A stretch of DNA of 64,000 bases, from NCBI GenBank assembly GCA_963667595.2, contig CAXXWD010000010.1, positions 186,001-250,000 on the forward strand. The letters run 5' to 3'. Positions 55,074 to 63,867 of this stretch are shown here, one piece after another. A program made the translations under genes and the position numbers. The number at the start of each line of letters is the position of its first letter. Position 1 is the stretch's first letter. Below the pieces are notes generated by a model that was given only the letters and a program-made list of their open reading frames with translations, searched no databases and had not been told where the DNA came from. The DNA is from JAHJQZ01 sp963667595. Its GTDB lineage: Bacteria; Pseudomonadota; Alphaproteobacteria; Rhizobiales; Devosiaceae.

Positions 55074-56185
55074 GACACGTGTTCCTTTTCATTCTCGGCA
55101 CCGGGTATGGTGTCGTAAACCGGCAAAAGGATGCGGAAACGCGTCCTGCCCGGCCGACTGTCCGCGTCGATGACGCCGCCATGGTCGCCGATGATCTTGG
55201 CGACGAGCGCCAGACCGAGGCCCGAGCCATTGGTCTTTGTGGTTACGAAGGGGTCGAACAGGAAAGGCATGACCTCGCCCTGTACGCCCGGCCCGTTGTC
55301 CTCGATGACGATTTCGAGCGGCAGCGAGATACGATCCGGCATGCCGACAACCGAAATGCGGATGCCGGGCCGGAAAGCGGTCGACAGCTTGATTTCGGGA
55401 TTCGACGTCCGTGAAAGGGCTTCCGCGGCGTTCTTCACCAGGTTCAGGAAGACCTGGATCAACTGGTCGCGATTGCCGAGAACCGGTGGCAGCGACGGAT
55501 CGTAGACCTCGGTAAAGGCGATATTGCGTGCGATGCCGGATTTGACGAGCAGTTTGACGTGTTCGAGTACGTCGTGAATGTTGATCGGCGTGCGTTCGAG
55601 CGGCCGGTCGTCGCCAAACACGTCGACGCGGTCGAGCAGGCCCACGATCCGGTCTGTTTCCTGCCGGATCAGGCGGGCGAGCGGAATTTCGTCCTCGGCC
55701 ACGGACTGTTCCAGAAGCTGCGCGGCACCGCGAATGCCGGAGAGCGGATTCTTGATCTCGTGGGCGAGCATGGAGGCAAGACCCGTAACCGAACGGGCCG
55801 CGCCACGCGAAACCAGTTGCCGGTCGATGGTATCGGCCATGGTGCGTTCCTGGAACAGGAGCGCCACCCGATCCTCGTGTTCCGCAAGAGGTGCGGCGAA
55901 AACGTCGACAGTGCGATCGTCGCCGAACCGCGACGAGCCGACCCGCATGCGGTATTCGGTGCGCGGCGCGCGTCGGGCGTTGACCGTTTCGACGAGATTG
56001 AGGATCGGCGAACCGAACGCGATGAGATCGTTGAGACTCTGGCGGGTCAGCACCGACGACGAGGCACCGAAAAACGCCTCGGCGGCGTAGTTCGCCATAA
56101 GGATTTCGCTTGCCGGCCCGCACAGTAAAACGGGCTGCGGCAGCGACTGCAGGATGCACCATTCAAGCGGATGCGTCTCGGTCAT
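55070..56185 (-). CDS. ntrB: nitrogen regulation sensor kinase NtrB
   Basis: A 371-residue soluble histidine kinase. The PAS domain covers about residues 10-120, and the phosphorylated His142 is in MLAHEIKNPLSGIRGAAQLL. The ATP-binding domain has NLVKNAAEAL, DNGPGV and GSGLGLALV. It is normally controlled by PII protein and phosphorylates NtrC. ATG at 56185 shares bases with the dusB stop (TAATG). Confidence 0.96.
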   Translation of the reverse strand: MTETHPLEWCILQSLPQPVLLCGPASEILMANYAAEAFFGASSSVLTRQSLNDLIAFGSPILNLVETVNARRAPRTEYRMRVGSSRFGDDRTVDVFAAPLAEHEDRVALLFQERTMADTIDRQLVSRGAARSVTGLASMLAHEIKNPLSGIRGAAQLLEQSVAEDEIPLARLIRQETDRIVGLLDRVDVFGDDRPLERTPINIHDVLEHVKLLVKSGIARNIAFTEVYDPSLPPVLGNRDQLIQVFLNLVKNAAEALSRTSNPEIKLSTAFRPGIRISVVGMPDRISLPLEIVIEDNGPGVQGEVMPFLFDPFVTTKTNGSGLGLALVAKIIGDHGGVIDADSRPGRTRFRILLPVYDTIPGAENEKEHVS

Positions 56186-57201
56186 TACGCCGCCTCCAGA
56201 CGGGGACAACCAAACACGGCCGGCAACAGCGCCAGCACGCGATCGGGACGGGTTTCGGTGAGCAGCGATCGCCTCACTTCGGGCGGGACGTCCGGCACAT
56301 TGGCAGCAAGATACCAGTCGAGATGCTTGCGCGCGGCCCGGACACCGATACGAGACCCGTATTCATCAAGAATCGCTTCGTAGTGCTCGGCGACGAGATC
56401 CACCAGTTGCGCGCCCGTCGGCGTCGGCTGCACGGGGCGGTCGTCGAGCGCCGCGCCGATCTGGCCGACCCGCCAGGGTTGCCCTTCGGCACCACGTCCG
56501 ATCATCACGGCCTTAGCGCCGGACAGACGCAGCGCTTCGCGCGCTGAGGCGAGATCGGTGATATCACCATTGACGATCACCGGAACGTCGACCGCCTCGA
56601 CGATCTCGCGGACAAGGGCCCAGCGCGCCCTGCCCTTGTAGAACTGCTGACGGGTCCGCGCATGAACGGTAACGAGCCTGGCGCCGGCATCGACCACCAT
56701 TTTGGCGAAATCCGGTGCGTTAAGGCTCTCATCGTCCCAGCCGAGGCGCATCTTGACGGTGACCGGCAGGTCGATTGCGCTGGTGACCGCCTCGATCAGC
56801 CATCTGGCCTGATCGGGAACGCGCATCAGCGCCGAGCCGGCATAGCCATTGGTCACGCGCTTGGCGGGACAGCCGAAATTGATGTCGATGATATCGGCGC
56901 CGGCCTCGGCGGCCAGACGCGCGCCAAGCGCCATCCAGTCCGGTTCGTTGCCGGCGAGCTGTACCACGTGCGGCAGATCGGATTCCCATTTGCTCAAGCG
57001 CCGGACCATGTCATGCTGGCCTGCCAAAAGAGCGTTGCTGGCAATCATCTCGGACACAACCCAACCAGCGCCGAAACGCGCCGCTAAGCGACGCATCGGA
57101 CGGTCGGTAATCCCTGCCATGGGAGCGAGAGCGGCGCGATTGCCCATTTGGTGGGCGGCGACGCCGGGCAAATCCGTAGCTTTCACCAGAAATGCCCTCA
57201 T
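56185..57201 (-). CDS. dusB: tRNA dihydrouridine synthase DusB
   Basis: A 338-residue flavoenzyme that reduces uridines in tRNA to dihydrouridine. It begins with the FMN site APMAGITDRPMRRLAARFGA. The catalytic Cys lies in DINFGCPAKRVTNGYAGSALM, and further marks are VTVKMRLGWDD, VTVHARTRQQFYKG, NGDI and IGRGAEGQPW. It is the first gene of the ntr run, a position (nifR3/dusB-ntrBC) conserved from Rhodobacter to rhizobia. Confidence 0.96.
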   Translation of the reverse strand: MRAFLVKATDLPGVAAHQMGNRAALAPMAGITDRPMRRLAARFGAGWVVSEMIASNALLAGQHDMVRRLSKWESDLPHVVQLAGNEPDWMALGARLAAEAGADIIDINFGCPAKRVTNGYAGSALMRVPDQARWLIEAVTSAIDLPVTVKMRLGWDDESLNAPDFAKMVVDAGARLVTVHARTRQQFYKGRARWALVREIVEAVDVPVIVNGDITDLASAREALRLSGAKAVMIGRGAEGQPWRVGQIGAALDDRPVQPTPTGAQLVDLVAEHYEAILDEYGSRIGVRAARKHLDWYLAANVPDVPPEVRRSLLTETRPDRVLALLPAVFGCPRLEAA

Positions 57202-57327
57202 TTAAGTCAATCGATGCATTGAGCCTGCACAATAATCATTATTGACGCCGTTGCAATGGGCAAAGCTGCTAAACTGCCTCATTCTCGACCGTTTTCGGAA
57301 CGCTCTTGCCGGTCGCGGTGTCGGCGG

Positions 57328-57380
57328 CTAGAGCAATGTGCGAAAAATGAGTACCGGTTTTTCGCAAAGACACTGCAACA
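57328..57380. repeat. short palindromic intergenic repeat (CCGG-type)
   Basis: CTAGAGCAATGTGCGAAAAA, then an ACCGG core and TTTTTCGCA, so TGCGAAAAA and TTTTTCGCA pair. It belongs to the same general type as the element at 7863-7900 and starts with the same CTAGAGC as the larger repeats. It lies in the 265-base divergent gap between dusB and ispDF, which otherwise holds only promoter DNA. Confidence 0.6.
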
Positions 57381-57466
57381 CTGGAAATCCGGAGCATGGT
57401 GCCGAGTCCATCGGAACGCGAGACTGCTTCGGACCCACTGTTTTAAGGCAACGGCTGGAGTGACAG

Positions 57467-58663
57467 GTGAGAGACGGCAAAACGATTGCGGCGCTGATCG
57501 TGGCGGCGGGGCGTGGGTCCCGTCTGTCGTCGGAAGCGGCGCTGCCCAAGCAATATCTCGCTTTGTGCGGCAAAACCGTGTTGGAGCGCTCGGTTGCCGC
57601 CTTCTCCAGCCATCCTGGTATCGACCATGTGCTGGTGGTGATCGGCGATGCGGACGCACCACACTATGCCGCCCTCGATTTCGCGACGACAGATACGCTT
57701 CTGGCGCCGGTTACGGGAGGCGCGACACGACAGATTTCCGTGTTCAACGGCCTTACGGCCCTTAAGGAAAAGGCACCCGACCTGGTGCTTATCCACGACG
57801 CGGCGCGGCCGCTGGTTTCCGCTGAGCTTATCGACCGGGTGATCGAAGGATTGAAGACAGCGGACGCCGTGCTGCCGGCGATCGGGGTGACCGACACGAT
57901 CAAGCGCGCGCCCGATCACCGCCTGATCGCCGAATCGCTCGACCGGCACGAGCTTTTCGCCGCCCAGACGCCGCAAGGCTTCGTCTTTTCAAAGATTTAC
58001 GACGCGCATCGGCGCGCGCGTGCCATCGGCGACGGATTCACCGACGATACGGCGGTGGCGCAATGGGCCGGCATCGATGTCGTGCTGTCCGAGGGCAGCC
58101 CGGACAATATCAAGATCACCCTGCCCGGCGATCTTGCCCGTGCCGCCGACATCCTGACAAAGAGGCGCGCGATGCAAACGCGAATCGGCAATGGCTATGA
58201 TGTCCATCCTTTCGTTCCGGGAAAGGTCGTCGTTCTCGGCGGCGTCACCATCCCCCATGACAAACGCCTCAAGGGTCATTCGGACGCCGATGCCGGGCTG
58301 CATGTCCTGACCGATGCCCTGCTCGGTGCGCTGGCCGAAGGCGATATCGGCGCGCATTTCCCGCCGAGCGATGAAAAATGGCGCGGCGAGCCGTCCGCAA
58401 CCTTTTTGAGCTTTGCCGCCAAACGGGTGGCGGCGCGAGGCGGCCGCATCATCAATCTCGATCTGACCATCGTCGCCGAACGCCCCAGGATCGGCCCGCA
58501 TGTCGCCGCGATGCGCGAGACCATCGCCCGCATTTGCGGGATTTCCGTGACCCGCGTCTCGGTCAAGGCGACGACCTCGGAGAAAATGGGATTTATCGGC
58601 CGCGAAGAAGGCATCGCCACCATTGGCAGCGCCGCCATCGCGCTTCCGGAGGAGGATGAATGA
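57467..58663 (+). CDS. ispDF: bifunctional IspD/IspF
   Basis: A 398-residue fusion of two steps of the MEP isoprenoid pathway. IspD (residues about 1-230; 2-C-methyl-D-erythritol 4-phosphate cytidylyltransferase) has ALIVAAGRGSRL and the CTP-binding LIHDAARPLVS. IspF (about 240-398; MECDP synthase) starts with RIGNGYDVHPF (metal Asp and His), then GHSDADAGLHVLTDALLGA and the C-terminal VSVKATTSEKMGFIGREEG. Fusion is usual in alphaproteobacteria. GTG at 57467 has GGAG six bases upstream. It overlaps cinA (ATGA). Confidence 0.96.
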   Translation: MRDGKTIAALIVAAGRGSRLSSEAALPKQYLALCGKTVLERSVAAFSSHPGIDHVLVVIGDADAPHYAALDFATTDTLLAPVTGGATRQISVFNGLTALKEKAPDLVLIHDAARPLVSAELIDRVIEGLKTADAVLPAIGVTDTIKRAPDHRLIAESLDRHELFAAQTPQGFVFSKIYDAHRRARAIGDGFTDDTAVAQWAGIDVVLSEGSPDNIKITLPGDLARAADILTKRRAMQTRIGNGYDVHPFVPGKVVVLGGVTIPHDKRLKGHSDADAGLHVLTDALLGALAEGDIGAHFPPSDEKWRGEPSATFLSFAAKRVAARGGRIINLDLTIVAERPRIGPHVAAMRETIARICGISVTRVSVKATTSEKMGFIGREEGIATIGSAAIALPEEDE

Positions 58664-59172
58664 TCGCCCTCACCGACCCCGTTGTCCGCCGTGCCGCCGA
58701 GGTGATCGCGGCATTGATCGCCGAAGGCGCTACCGTGGCGACAGCCGAAAGCTGTACCGGCGGCCTGATCGCTGGCGCGCTGACCTCGGTCGCCGGCTCG
58801 TCGGAGGCGGTCTATGGCGGCTTCGTGACCTATGCCAATGAGGCCAAGCAGAAGATGATCGGGGTCCGGGCCGAGACCCTTGACGCCCATGGCGCGGTCT
58901 CCGAAGAGGTGGCGCGCGAAATGGCCGAAGGGGCGCGACGCGTTTCCGGCATCACTTATGCCGTGGCGGTCACCGGCATCGCCGGCCCGGGCGGCGGCAC
59001 GGCGGACAAGCCGGTCGGCCTCGTCTGGTTCGGTCTGGCCGGGCCGGATGGCACTGTCGCCGAAAAGCACCTGTTCGGCGATCTCGGTCGGGCCGAAGTG
59101 CGCGAGGCGACAGTCATGACCGCGCTTGGCATGCTCAAATCGGCACTCCTGGCACACGAAACCGACCCATGA
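58660..59172 (+). CDS. pncC: CinA C-terminal domain protein, nicotinamide-nucleotide amidase (PncC)
   Basis: A 170-residue stand-alone CinA C-terminal domain, which deamidates NMN to nicotinate mononucleotide for NAD recycling. Family marks are TVATAESCTGGLIAGALTSV with the active-site Ser-Cys region, YGGFVTYANEAKQKMIGV, and AVTGIAGPGGGTADKPVGLVW. It is coupled to ispDF and to the membrane protein gene after it by four-base overlaps. Confidence 0.94.
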   Translation: MIALTDPVVRRAAEVIAALIAEGATVATAESCTGGLIAGALTSVAGSSEAVYGGFVTYANEAKQKMIGVRAETLDAHGAVSEEVAREMAEGARRVSGITYAVAVTGIAGPGGGTADKPVGLVWFGLAGPDGTVAEKHLFGDLGRAEVREATVMTALGMLKSALLAHETDP

Positions 59173-59585
59173 ATGTGAAAGACGGAACCGCCCGGCGCAC
59201 CTGGTTGTGGCTACCGATCTTCGTTCTCTTCACGCTGCACAATCTCGAGGAAATCGCCTTCGACCTGCCGGCATGGGGCCGCGCACACGGCTTCGATCTG
59301 CCAACGACCGCGCTCGATCAGTCGGGTTTCGCCCTTGTCGTCGCGGCATTGAGCGCGGCTCTGTTCACCCTCGCCTTCGCGTTGCGTCTTCGTCCGCGCG
59401 CGACCCGCGCCACGCTTTTGGCGTTTCTGGGCGTGATGGTTCTCAATTTCCTCATGCACATCGCCGCTAGCATTCGGACCCTTTCGGTACAGCCAGGCGT
59501 GATCACAGCCATCGTTTTGCTGCCGGTCTATGCCTGGCTGATACGAAAGGTCTGGCGCGAATGGAACGGCCGGTCCGACGCATAA
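59169..59585 (+). CDS. HXXEE domain membrane protein
   Basis: A 138-residue membrane protein with four hydrophobic segments. It carries the HXXEE family motif H-N-L-E-E near residues 25-29, and a conserved NFLMHIAAS segment near residue 97, both probably facing a common membrane site. The family (Pfam HXXEE) has no established function. The start overlaps the cinA stop (ATGA), so it is expressed with the ispDF-cinA operon. Confidence 0.82.
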   Translation: MNVKDGTARRTWLWLPIFVLFTLHNLEEIAFDLPAWGRAHGFDLPTTALDQSGFALVVAALSAALFTLAFALRLRPRATRATLLAFLGVMVLNFLMHIAASIRTLSVQPGVITAIVLLPVYAWLIRKVWREWNGRSDA

Positions 59586-59670
59586 CCTCTTGAAAGCTCA
59601 CAGCTGGAGCAAAGCCATTTTAAGAAATCACCGCCTTTCCTCTCCCCCCATGCTGGAAAGAAAGCAAAGA

Positions 59671-59777
59671 CTAGAGCAGATCACGCTTTAGCTGAATCGG
59701 GTGATCTGCTCTATCTTCTTGTTATGGCGTGTTTACGAACCGGTGAACCGGTACCCACTTCGCCTGAAAACACTCTA
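59671..59777 (-). repeat. CTAG-bounded hairpin repeat, copy B
   Basis: Inverted relative to copy A. It starts CTAGAGCAG and has perfect hairpin arms GAGCAGATCAC (59674-59684) and GTGATCTGCTC (59701-59711), then ACCGGTGAACCGGTACCC, and ends in CACTCTAA. It closely matches copy C apart from an insert there. It lies in the 251-base gap between the convergent HXXEE and COQ10-like genes; nothing else is seen in that gap. Confidence 0.85.
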
Positions 59778-59836
59778 AGGGGTTAGCGAAGCTGAGCCCC
59801 TGGAGTTTTTCAGGATTTGACCGAAGCGCTGCAACT

Positions 59837-60289
59837 TCAAGGACCTTGCCCGTAGCGCCTCTGCGCCTCTTTCAGGAAGGCGTCCATGATCTCGTCCTGC
59901 TTGGCGGCGAAGGCCGGTTCGGCAATAGCGGAAATCAGCGGATTGTTGAAGGCGAAATCGATATCGAAACGGACACGCGTGCCGGTTTCTTCCGGCGTGA
60001 ATTGCCATTTGCCATTGAGGTGCGAGAACGGTCCGTCAATGGCATCGGTCGTGATCGTGCCTGCGTCCCGGTCGGTTCTGACCTCGCTGGTATAGGCCTT
60101 TGTGAACGGCCCGAGGCTGGCCGTCATGGTGGCAAGGCACAGTTTTTTGCTGCCTTCGTCTGGCCTGTCGCGCACCGACATGTCGATACAATTGGGCACG
60201 AAGCCGGGATAGGAGCGCACGTCACCGACCAATGACAGCATTTCATCGGGCGTATGACGCACATGCCGTTCGAAAGACAGTTTCGGCAT
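59837..60289 (-). CDS. COQ10/RatA-like START-fold protein
   Basis: A 150-residue SRPBCC-fold protein (polyketide cyclase/COQ10 family). It reads HTPDEMLSLVGDVRSYPGFVPNC, the family's lipid pocket entry, then GPFSHLNGKWQF and the C-terminal helix FAAKQDEIMDAFLKEAQRRYG. In mitochondria COQ10 binds ubiquinone and supports respiration; the bacterial relative RatA was named for ribosome association, and which role applies here is not known. It lies 11 bases downstream of lipA, the usual order. Confidence 0.9.
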   Translation of the reverse strand: MPKLSFERHVRHTPDEMLSLVGDVRSYPGFVPNCIDMSVRDRPDEGSKKLCLATMTASLGPFTKAYTSEVRTDRDAGTITTDAIDGPFSHLNGKWQFTPEETGTRVRFDIDFAFNNPLISAIAEPAFAAKQDEIMDAFLKEAQRRYGQGP

Positions 60290-60300
60290 CGGTCCGGTTC

Positions 60301-61254
60301 CTAGTTGCCCTGCTTTGCCCGCCGCGCCGCATGCAGTTTGGCAAAATCCTCGCCGGCATGGTGCGACGAGCGCGTTAACGGCGAGGACGAGACCAGGAGA
60401 AAACCCTTGGTCTTGGCGATCGTCGCATAACTGTCGAATTCGGCCGGCGGCACGAAGCGCTCGACTTTGGCGTGCTTTCTGGTCGGCTGCAGATACTGTC
60501 CGATGGTCAGGAAATCGACATCGGCCGAGCGCAGGTCGTCCATCAATTGCAGCACCTCGTTCCGCTCTTCGCCGAGACCGAGCATGATACCCGACTTGGT
60601 GAACATTTCGGAATCGAGTTCCTTGACTCGCTGCAACAGCCGGATCGAATGGAAATAGCGGGCGCCGGGCCGGATGGTCAGATAGTGCGACGGCACCGTT
60701 TCAAGATTGTGGTTGAAGACGTCCGGCTTCGCTGCGACCACGATTTCCAGCGCGCCGGGCTTCCTGAGAAAATCCGGGGTCAGGATTTCGATGGTCGTTT
60801 GCGGCGTATGGGCGCGGATGGCGGCGATAACATCGGCAAAATGCTGCGCGCCGCCATCGGCGAGATCGTCGCGATCGACCGACGTGATGACGACATGAAG
60901 GAGACCAAGCTTTTCGACCGCGTCCGCGACGCGATCCGGTTCTTCCCGGTCGAGCGGCAACGGCAAGCCGGTGCGGACATTGCAGAAGGCGCAGGCCCGC
61001 GTGCAGATCTCGCCCATGATCATCATGGTGGCCTGACGCTTCGACCAGCACTCCCCGATATTGGGGCAACCGGCCTCCTCGCACACGGTCACCAGGCCGT
61101 GTTCGCGAATGATCCTGTGGGTTTCGCCATAAACGGGCGAACCGGGCGCCTTGACCCGTATCCAGTCCGGCTTTCGCCCGGTTTCCGTATCGGGCCGATG
61201 CGCCTTTTCGGGATGGCGAACGTCCGTTTTCTTTTTGTCGAGCAGAACCACCAT
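60301..61254 (-). CDS. lipA: lipoyl synthase
   Basis: A 317-residue radical SAM enzyme that inserts sulfur into octanoyl groups on E2 and H proteins. The auxiliary cluster ligands are Cys58, Cys63 and Cys69 (CEEAGCPNIGEC), and the radical SAM cluster ligands are Cys84, Cys88 and Cys91 (CTRACAFC). The C-terminal serine motif reads RSSHHA, where RSSYHA is the common form. It is near lpdA, whose complexes depend on lipoate. Confidence 0.97.
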   Translation of the reverse strand: MVVLLDKKKTDVRHPEKAHRPDTETGRKPDWIRVKAPGSPVYGETHRIIREHGLVTVCEEAGCPNIGECWSKRQATMMIMGEICTRACAFCNVRTGLPLPLDREEPDRVADAVEKLGLLHVVITSVDRDDLADGGAQHFADVIAAIRAHTPQTTIEILTPDFLRKPGALEIVVAAKPDVFNHNLETVPSHYLTIRPGARYFHSIRLLQRVKELDSEMFTKSGIMLGLGEERNEVLQLMDDLRSADVDFLTIGQYLQPTRKHAKVERFVPPAEFDSYATIAKTKGFLLVSSSPLTRSSHHAGEDFAKLHAARRAKQGN

Positions 61255-61259
61255 GCGCC

Positions 61260-61514
61260 CTACTCCGCTTTCTGTTCGACCAGCGCCTGCCGGACGAACC
61301 GCGACCGAACACCCATGGCAACGACGCCCAGGATCGCGCCGGGCAAGGTGCTGGCGAACAGGCTGAGCCAGATACCGCCCATCCCTTCTATGTTCTTGCC
61401 GTCAAGGGTCAGCGCCACCGTGTCAGGAGATGCCAGATTGAGACTGCCGATCCCCAGTCCGATCAGGATGGACATTCCGAAAACAAGGAAAAAGGCGGCT
61501 TTTGGCGAGGGCAT
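61260..61514 (-). CDS. small hypothetical membrane protein
   Basis: An 84-residue protein with two hydrophobic segments (AAFFLVFGMSILIGLGIGSL and WLSLFASTLPGAILGVVAMG) and a charged C-terminal tail (VRSRFVRQALVEQKAE). Not recognised. It ends six bases before the lipA start and has a GGAGA upstream of its ATG, so it is probably in the lipA transcript. Confidence 0.65.
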   Translation of the reverse strand: MPSPKAAFFLVFGMSILIGLGIGSLNLASPDTVALTLDGKNIEGMGGIWLSLFASTLPGAILGVVAMGVRSRFVRQALVEQKAE

Positions 61515-61571
61515 CTCGTGTCTCCTTTTTCGTGGTCAGGGCATCGGGCGACGAGCCAGCCCGATTACACT

Positions 61572-61722
61572 CTAGAGCAGATCACGTTTTAGTTGAATCG
61601 GGTGATCTGCTCTGTCTTCTTGTTATGGCGTGTTCATCGGGAAAACAGTCCACTGGACTGTTTTCTGATCCTCTTCACTCGAACCGGCGAACCGGTACCC
61701 ACTTCGCCTGAAAACACTCTAG
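61572..61722 (-). repeat. CTAG-bounded hairpin repeat, copy C with inserted palindrome
   Basis: Same sequence as copy B but with about 45 extra bases in the middle. The insert contains a perfect palindrome GAAAACAGTCCA / TGGACTGTTTTC around one base (61641-61665). Hairpin arms are GAGCAGATCAC and GTGATCTGCTC. Both ends are CTAG, and the end at 61719-61722 contains the stop codon of the membrane protein gene read on the minus strand. Confidence 0.85.
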
Positions 61723-61967
61723 CGCGCGATGAAACGGGCAATGGCGATGACGATCAAGGCGCCGATGAAGGCGGTGACGATGTCACTGATGAGGGCGTTG
61801 CCGAGCGACAGGTTGATCCCCATAACCGACAGCAGGAACCCGCCGACCACCGAGCCGAGGATCCCCACGACGATGTAGCGAACAAAACCCTTGCCACCGA
61901 GAAAGAGGCTGGCCAGCCACCCGGCAATAAGACCGATGACGATCCAGATGATGAGGGAATGCAGCAT
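61719..61967 (-). CDS. GlsB/YeaQ/YmgE family stress response membrane protein
   Basis: An 82-residue protein of the transglycosylase-associated protein family, with three hydrophobic segments. It begins LHSLIIWIVIGLIAGWLASLF, followed by GGKGFVRYIVVGILGSVVGG, the glycine-rich pattern of the family. The family rises in stress and stationary phase in other bacteria; its function is not known. The TAG stop is inside the terminal CTAG of repeat copy C. It lies six bases after a second family-like gene. Confidence 0.88.
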   Translation of the reverse strand: MLHSLIIWIVIGLIAGWLASLFLGGKGFVRYIVVGILGSVVGGFLLSVMGINLSLGNALISDIVTAFIGALIVIAIARFIAR

Positions 61968-61973
61968 CCGACC

Positions 61974-62225
61974 TCAGCTCCGGCGCTTCTCATATTCGCG
62001 ATAGCCCCAGATCAGCAGGCAGGCGCCGATAATGCCTCCGATCAACTGTCCGACAATGTTGGTCGCGCCGCCGAAGCCGAGGACCCACAGAATGATATTG
62101 AACAAAAACGCACCGGTGATGCCCAGAACGACGTTCAACCAGATCGGATGATCGACCTTCATGATCCGTTCGGCGATATAGCCGGCGATGCCGCCGACGA
62201 CGATTGCGATCAGTAAACCCCACAT
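61974..62225 (-). CDS. GlsB/YeaQ-like small membrane protein
   Basis: An 83-residue protein with three hydrophobic segments (WGLLIAIVVGGIAGYIAERIM, VLGITGAFLFNIILWVLG, VGQLIGGIIGACLLIWG). It is the same family style as its downstream neighbour but divergent, suggesting an old tandem duplication. The C-terminus is charged (YREYEKRRS). ATG at 62225 is chosen; the longer reading to 62363 would run through the hairpin repeats and is rejected. Confidence 0.85.
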   Translation of the reverse strand: MWGLLIAIVVGGIAGYIAERIMKVDHPIWLNVVLGITGAFLFNIILWVLGFGGATNIVGQLIGGIIGACLLIWGYREYEKRRS

Positions 62226-62284
62226 ATGCCTGTCTCCAGTTGGACAGGCGGGCCGACTGCCCGCCTGCGTTCCATATTCGGTTG

Positions 62285-62396
62285 TCGCATTTCCGAACCC
62301 AAAAAGTGGTGCCCACTTTTTCTGGAAACGCTCTCTTTTCGTTTGTCGCGCTTCCGAACCCAAAAAGTGGTGCCCACTTTTTCTGGAAACGCTCCC
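62285..62396. repeat. tandem pair of hairpin repeats after lpdA
   Basis: Two copies, about 59 bases apart, of a unit containing TTCCGAACCCAAAAAGTGG, TGC, then CCACTTTTTCTGGAAACGCTC. Each forms a hairpin with AAAAAGTGG / CCACTTTTT arms and outer TTCC/GGAA pairing. The CTAG directly after the second copy (62397-62400) contains the lpdA stop codon. They probably fold in the lpdA transcript and may terminate or stabilise it. Confidence 0.85.
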
Positions 62397-63836
62397 CTAG
62401 ATATTGAGAGCCATGCCGTATGCGTCAAGGACGCTTTCCTTCATTGTTTCGGAAAGCGTGGGGTGCGGGAAGATGGTGTGGATCAGCTCTTCCTCGGTTG
62501 TCTCGAGATTCATGGCAACGACGAACCCTTCGATCAGCTCGGTGACTTCCGGGCCCACCATGTGGGCGCCCAAAAGTTCGCCGGTCTTCTTGTCGAACAC
62601 CGTCTTGACCAGCCCGTCGGCATCGCCGAGCGCCACGGCCTTGCCGTTGCCGATGAAGGGGAAGCGGCCGACGCGGATGTCGTAGCCTTGCTCCTTGGCC
62701 TTGGCCTCGGTCAGCCCGACGCTGGCCACCTGCGGCTCGCAATAGGTGCAGCCCGGCACTTTGCCCTTGTCGAGATGGTGTTCGGCCAGTCCGGCAATGG
62801 CTTCAACGGCGATGACGGCCTCGTGCTCGGCCTTGTGGGCCAGCATGGGCGGACCGGCGACATCGCCGATGGCCCAGACGCCCGGCACATTGGTCCGGCA
62901 CAGGGCGTCGATGACCACGCAGCCGCGATCGGTCTTGATGCCGAGCTTTTCGAGCCCGAGATTTTCGATATTGCCCTGAACGCCAACGGCGGAGATCAGG
63001 TACTCGGCCGCAAGCTTCTCGGTCTGGCCCGATTTCAGCACCACTTCGGCCGTGATGCCGGTCTTGGTCTTTTCGACCTTACTCACCTTGGTGTCGGTCA
63101 GAATGCGGATACCGCGTTTCTCGAAGCGCTTGCGCGCCGTCGCGGCGATTTCGGCGTCTTCGACCGGCATGATCTGCGGCAAAAGCTCGACCACCGTCAC
63201 CTCGACGCCGAGCGTACGGTAGAACGAGGCAAATTCGATGCCGATGGCGCCCGATCCCATGACCAGAAGCGACTTGGGCAGGGTTTTGGGCTTCATGGCC
63301 TCGAAATAGGTCCAGATCCGGTCGCCGTCCGGCTCGATGCCGGGCAGCACGCGCGGCCGGGCGCCAGTGGCGATGATGATGTTCTTCGCCTTGTAGGTAC
63401 CGGTGGGCAACACGCCCTTGGGCTTGGGATTTTGCGGCTCGACCACCGGTTTTTGGGTCTCCGTAACGACGATCTCGCCCGGCGCCGTTAGCGCGGCCTC
63501 GCCCCAAATAACGTCGACCTTGTTCTTCTTCATCAGGAACCCGACGCCGTTCGACATCTGCTGGGTCACACCGCGCGAGCGCGTGACGATGGCGTCGATG
63601 TCGGCGGAATAGTTCTCCGCCTTGATGCCGTAATCGGCGGCGTGAGCGATGTGGGAATAGACCTCGGCCGAGCGCAACAGCGCCTTGGTCGGGATACAGC
63701 CCCAGTTGAGGCAAATCCCGCCCATGTGTTCGCGTTCGACAATGGCGGTTTTCAAACCGAGTTGGGCGGCGCGGATGGCGGCGATATAGCCGCCGGGTCC
63801 GGATCCGATGACGATGAGATCGTATGTATCTGCCAT
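62397..63836 (-). CDS. lpdA: dihydrolipoyl dehydrogenase
   Basis: A 479-residue E3 flavoprotein that reoxidises dihydrolipoamide in 2-oxoacid dehydrogenase complexes. The FAD motif is IGSGPGGYIAAIRAAQLG, the redox disulfide is in GGICLNWGCIPTKALL, the NAD site is VMGSGAIGIEFASFY, and the C-terminal His-Glu pair is in IHTIFPHPTLSE. Genes for the pyruvate dehydrogenase E1 and E2 subunits would be expected upstream, outside the window. Confidence 0.97.
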   Translation of the reverse strand: MADTYDLIVIGSGPGGYIAAIRAAQLGLKTAIVEREHMGGICLNWGCIPTKALLRSAEVYSHIAHAADYGIKAENYSADIDAIVTRSRGVTQQMSNGVGFLMKKNKVDVIWGEAALTAPGEIVVTETQKPVVEPQNPKPKGVLPTGTYKAKNIIIATGARPRVLPGIEPDGDRIWTYFEAMKPKTLPKSLLVMGSGAIGIEFASFYRTLGVEVTVVELLPQIMPVEDAEIAATARKRFEKRGIRILTDTKVSKVEKTKTGITAEVVLKSGQTEKLAAEYLISAVGVQGNIENLGLEKLGIKTDRGCVVIDALCRTNVPGVWAIGDVAGPPMLAHKAEHEAVIAVEAIAGLAEHHLDKGKVPGCTYCEPQVASVGLTEAKAKEQGYDIRVGRFPFIGNGKAVALGDADGLVKTVFDKKTGELLGAHMVGPEVTELIEGFVVAMNLETTEEELIHTIFPHPTLSETMKESVLDAYGMALNI

Positions 63837-63867
63837 GAGTTCCTCGTCTTGAGCCGCCCGGCCGCCG

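Noticed and set aside
62285..62396. Could the tandem hairpins be a small CRISPR array
   Set aside because: Only two units, the spacing is not spacer-like because the units are near-continuous, and there are no cas genes in the window.
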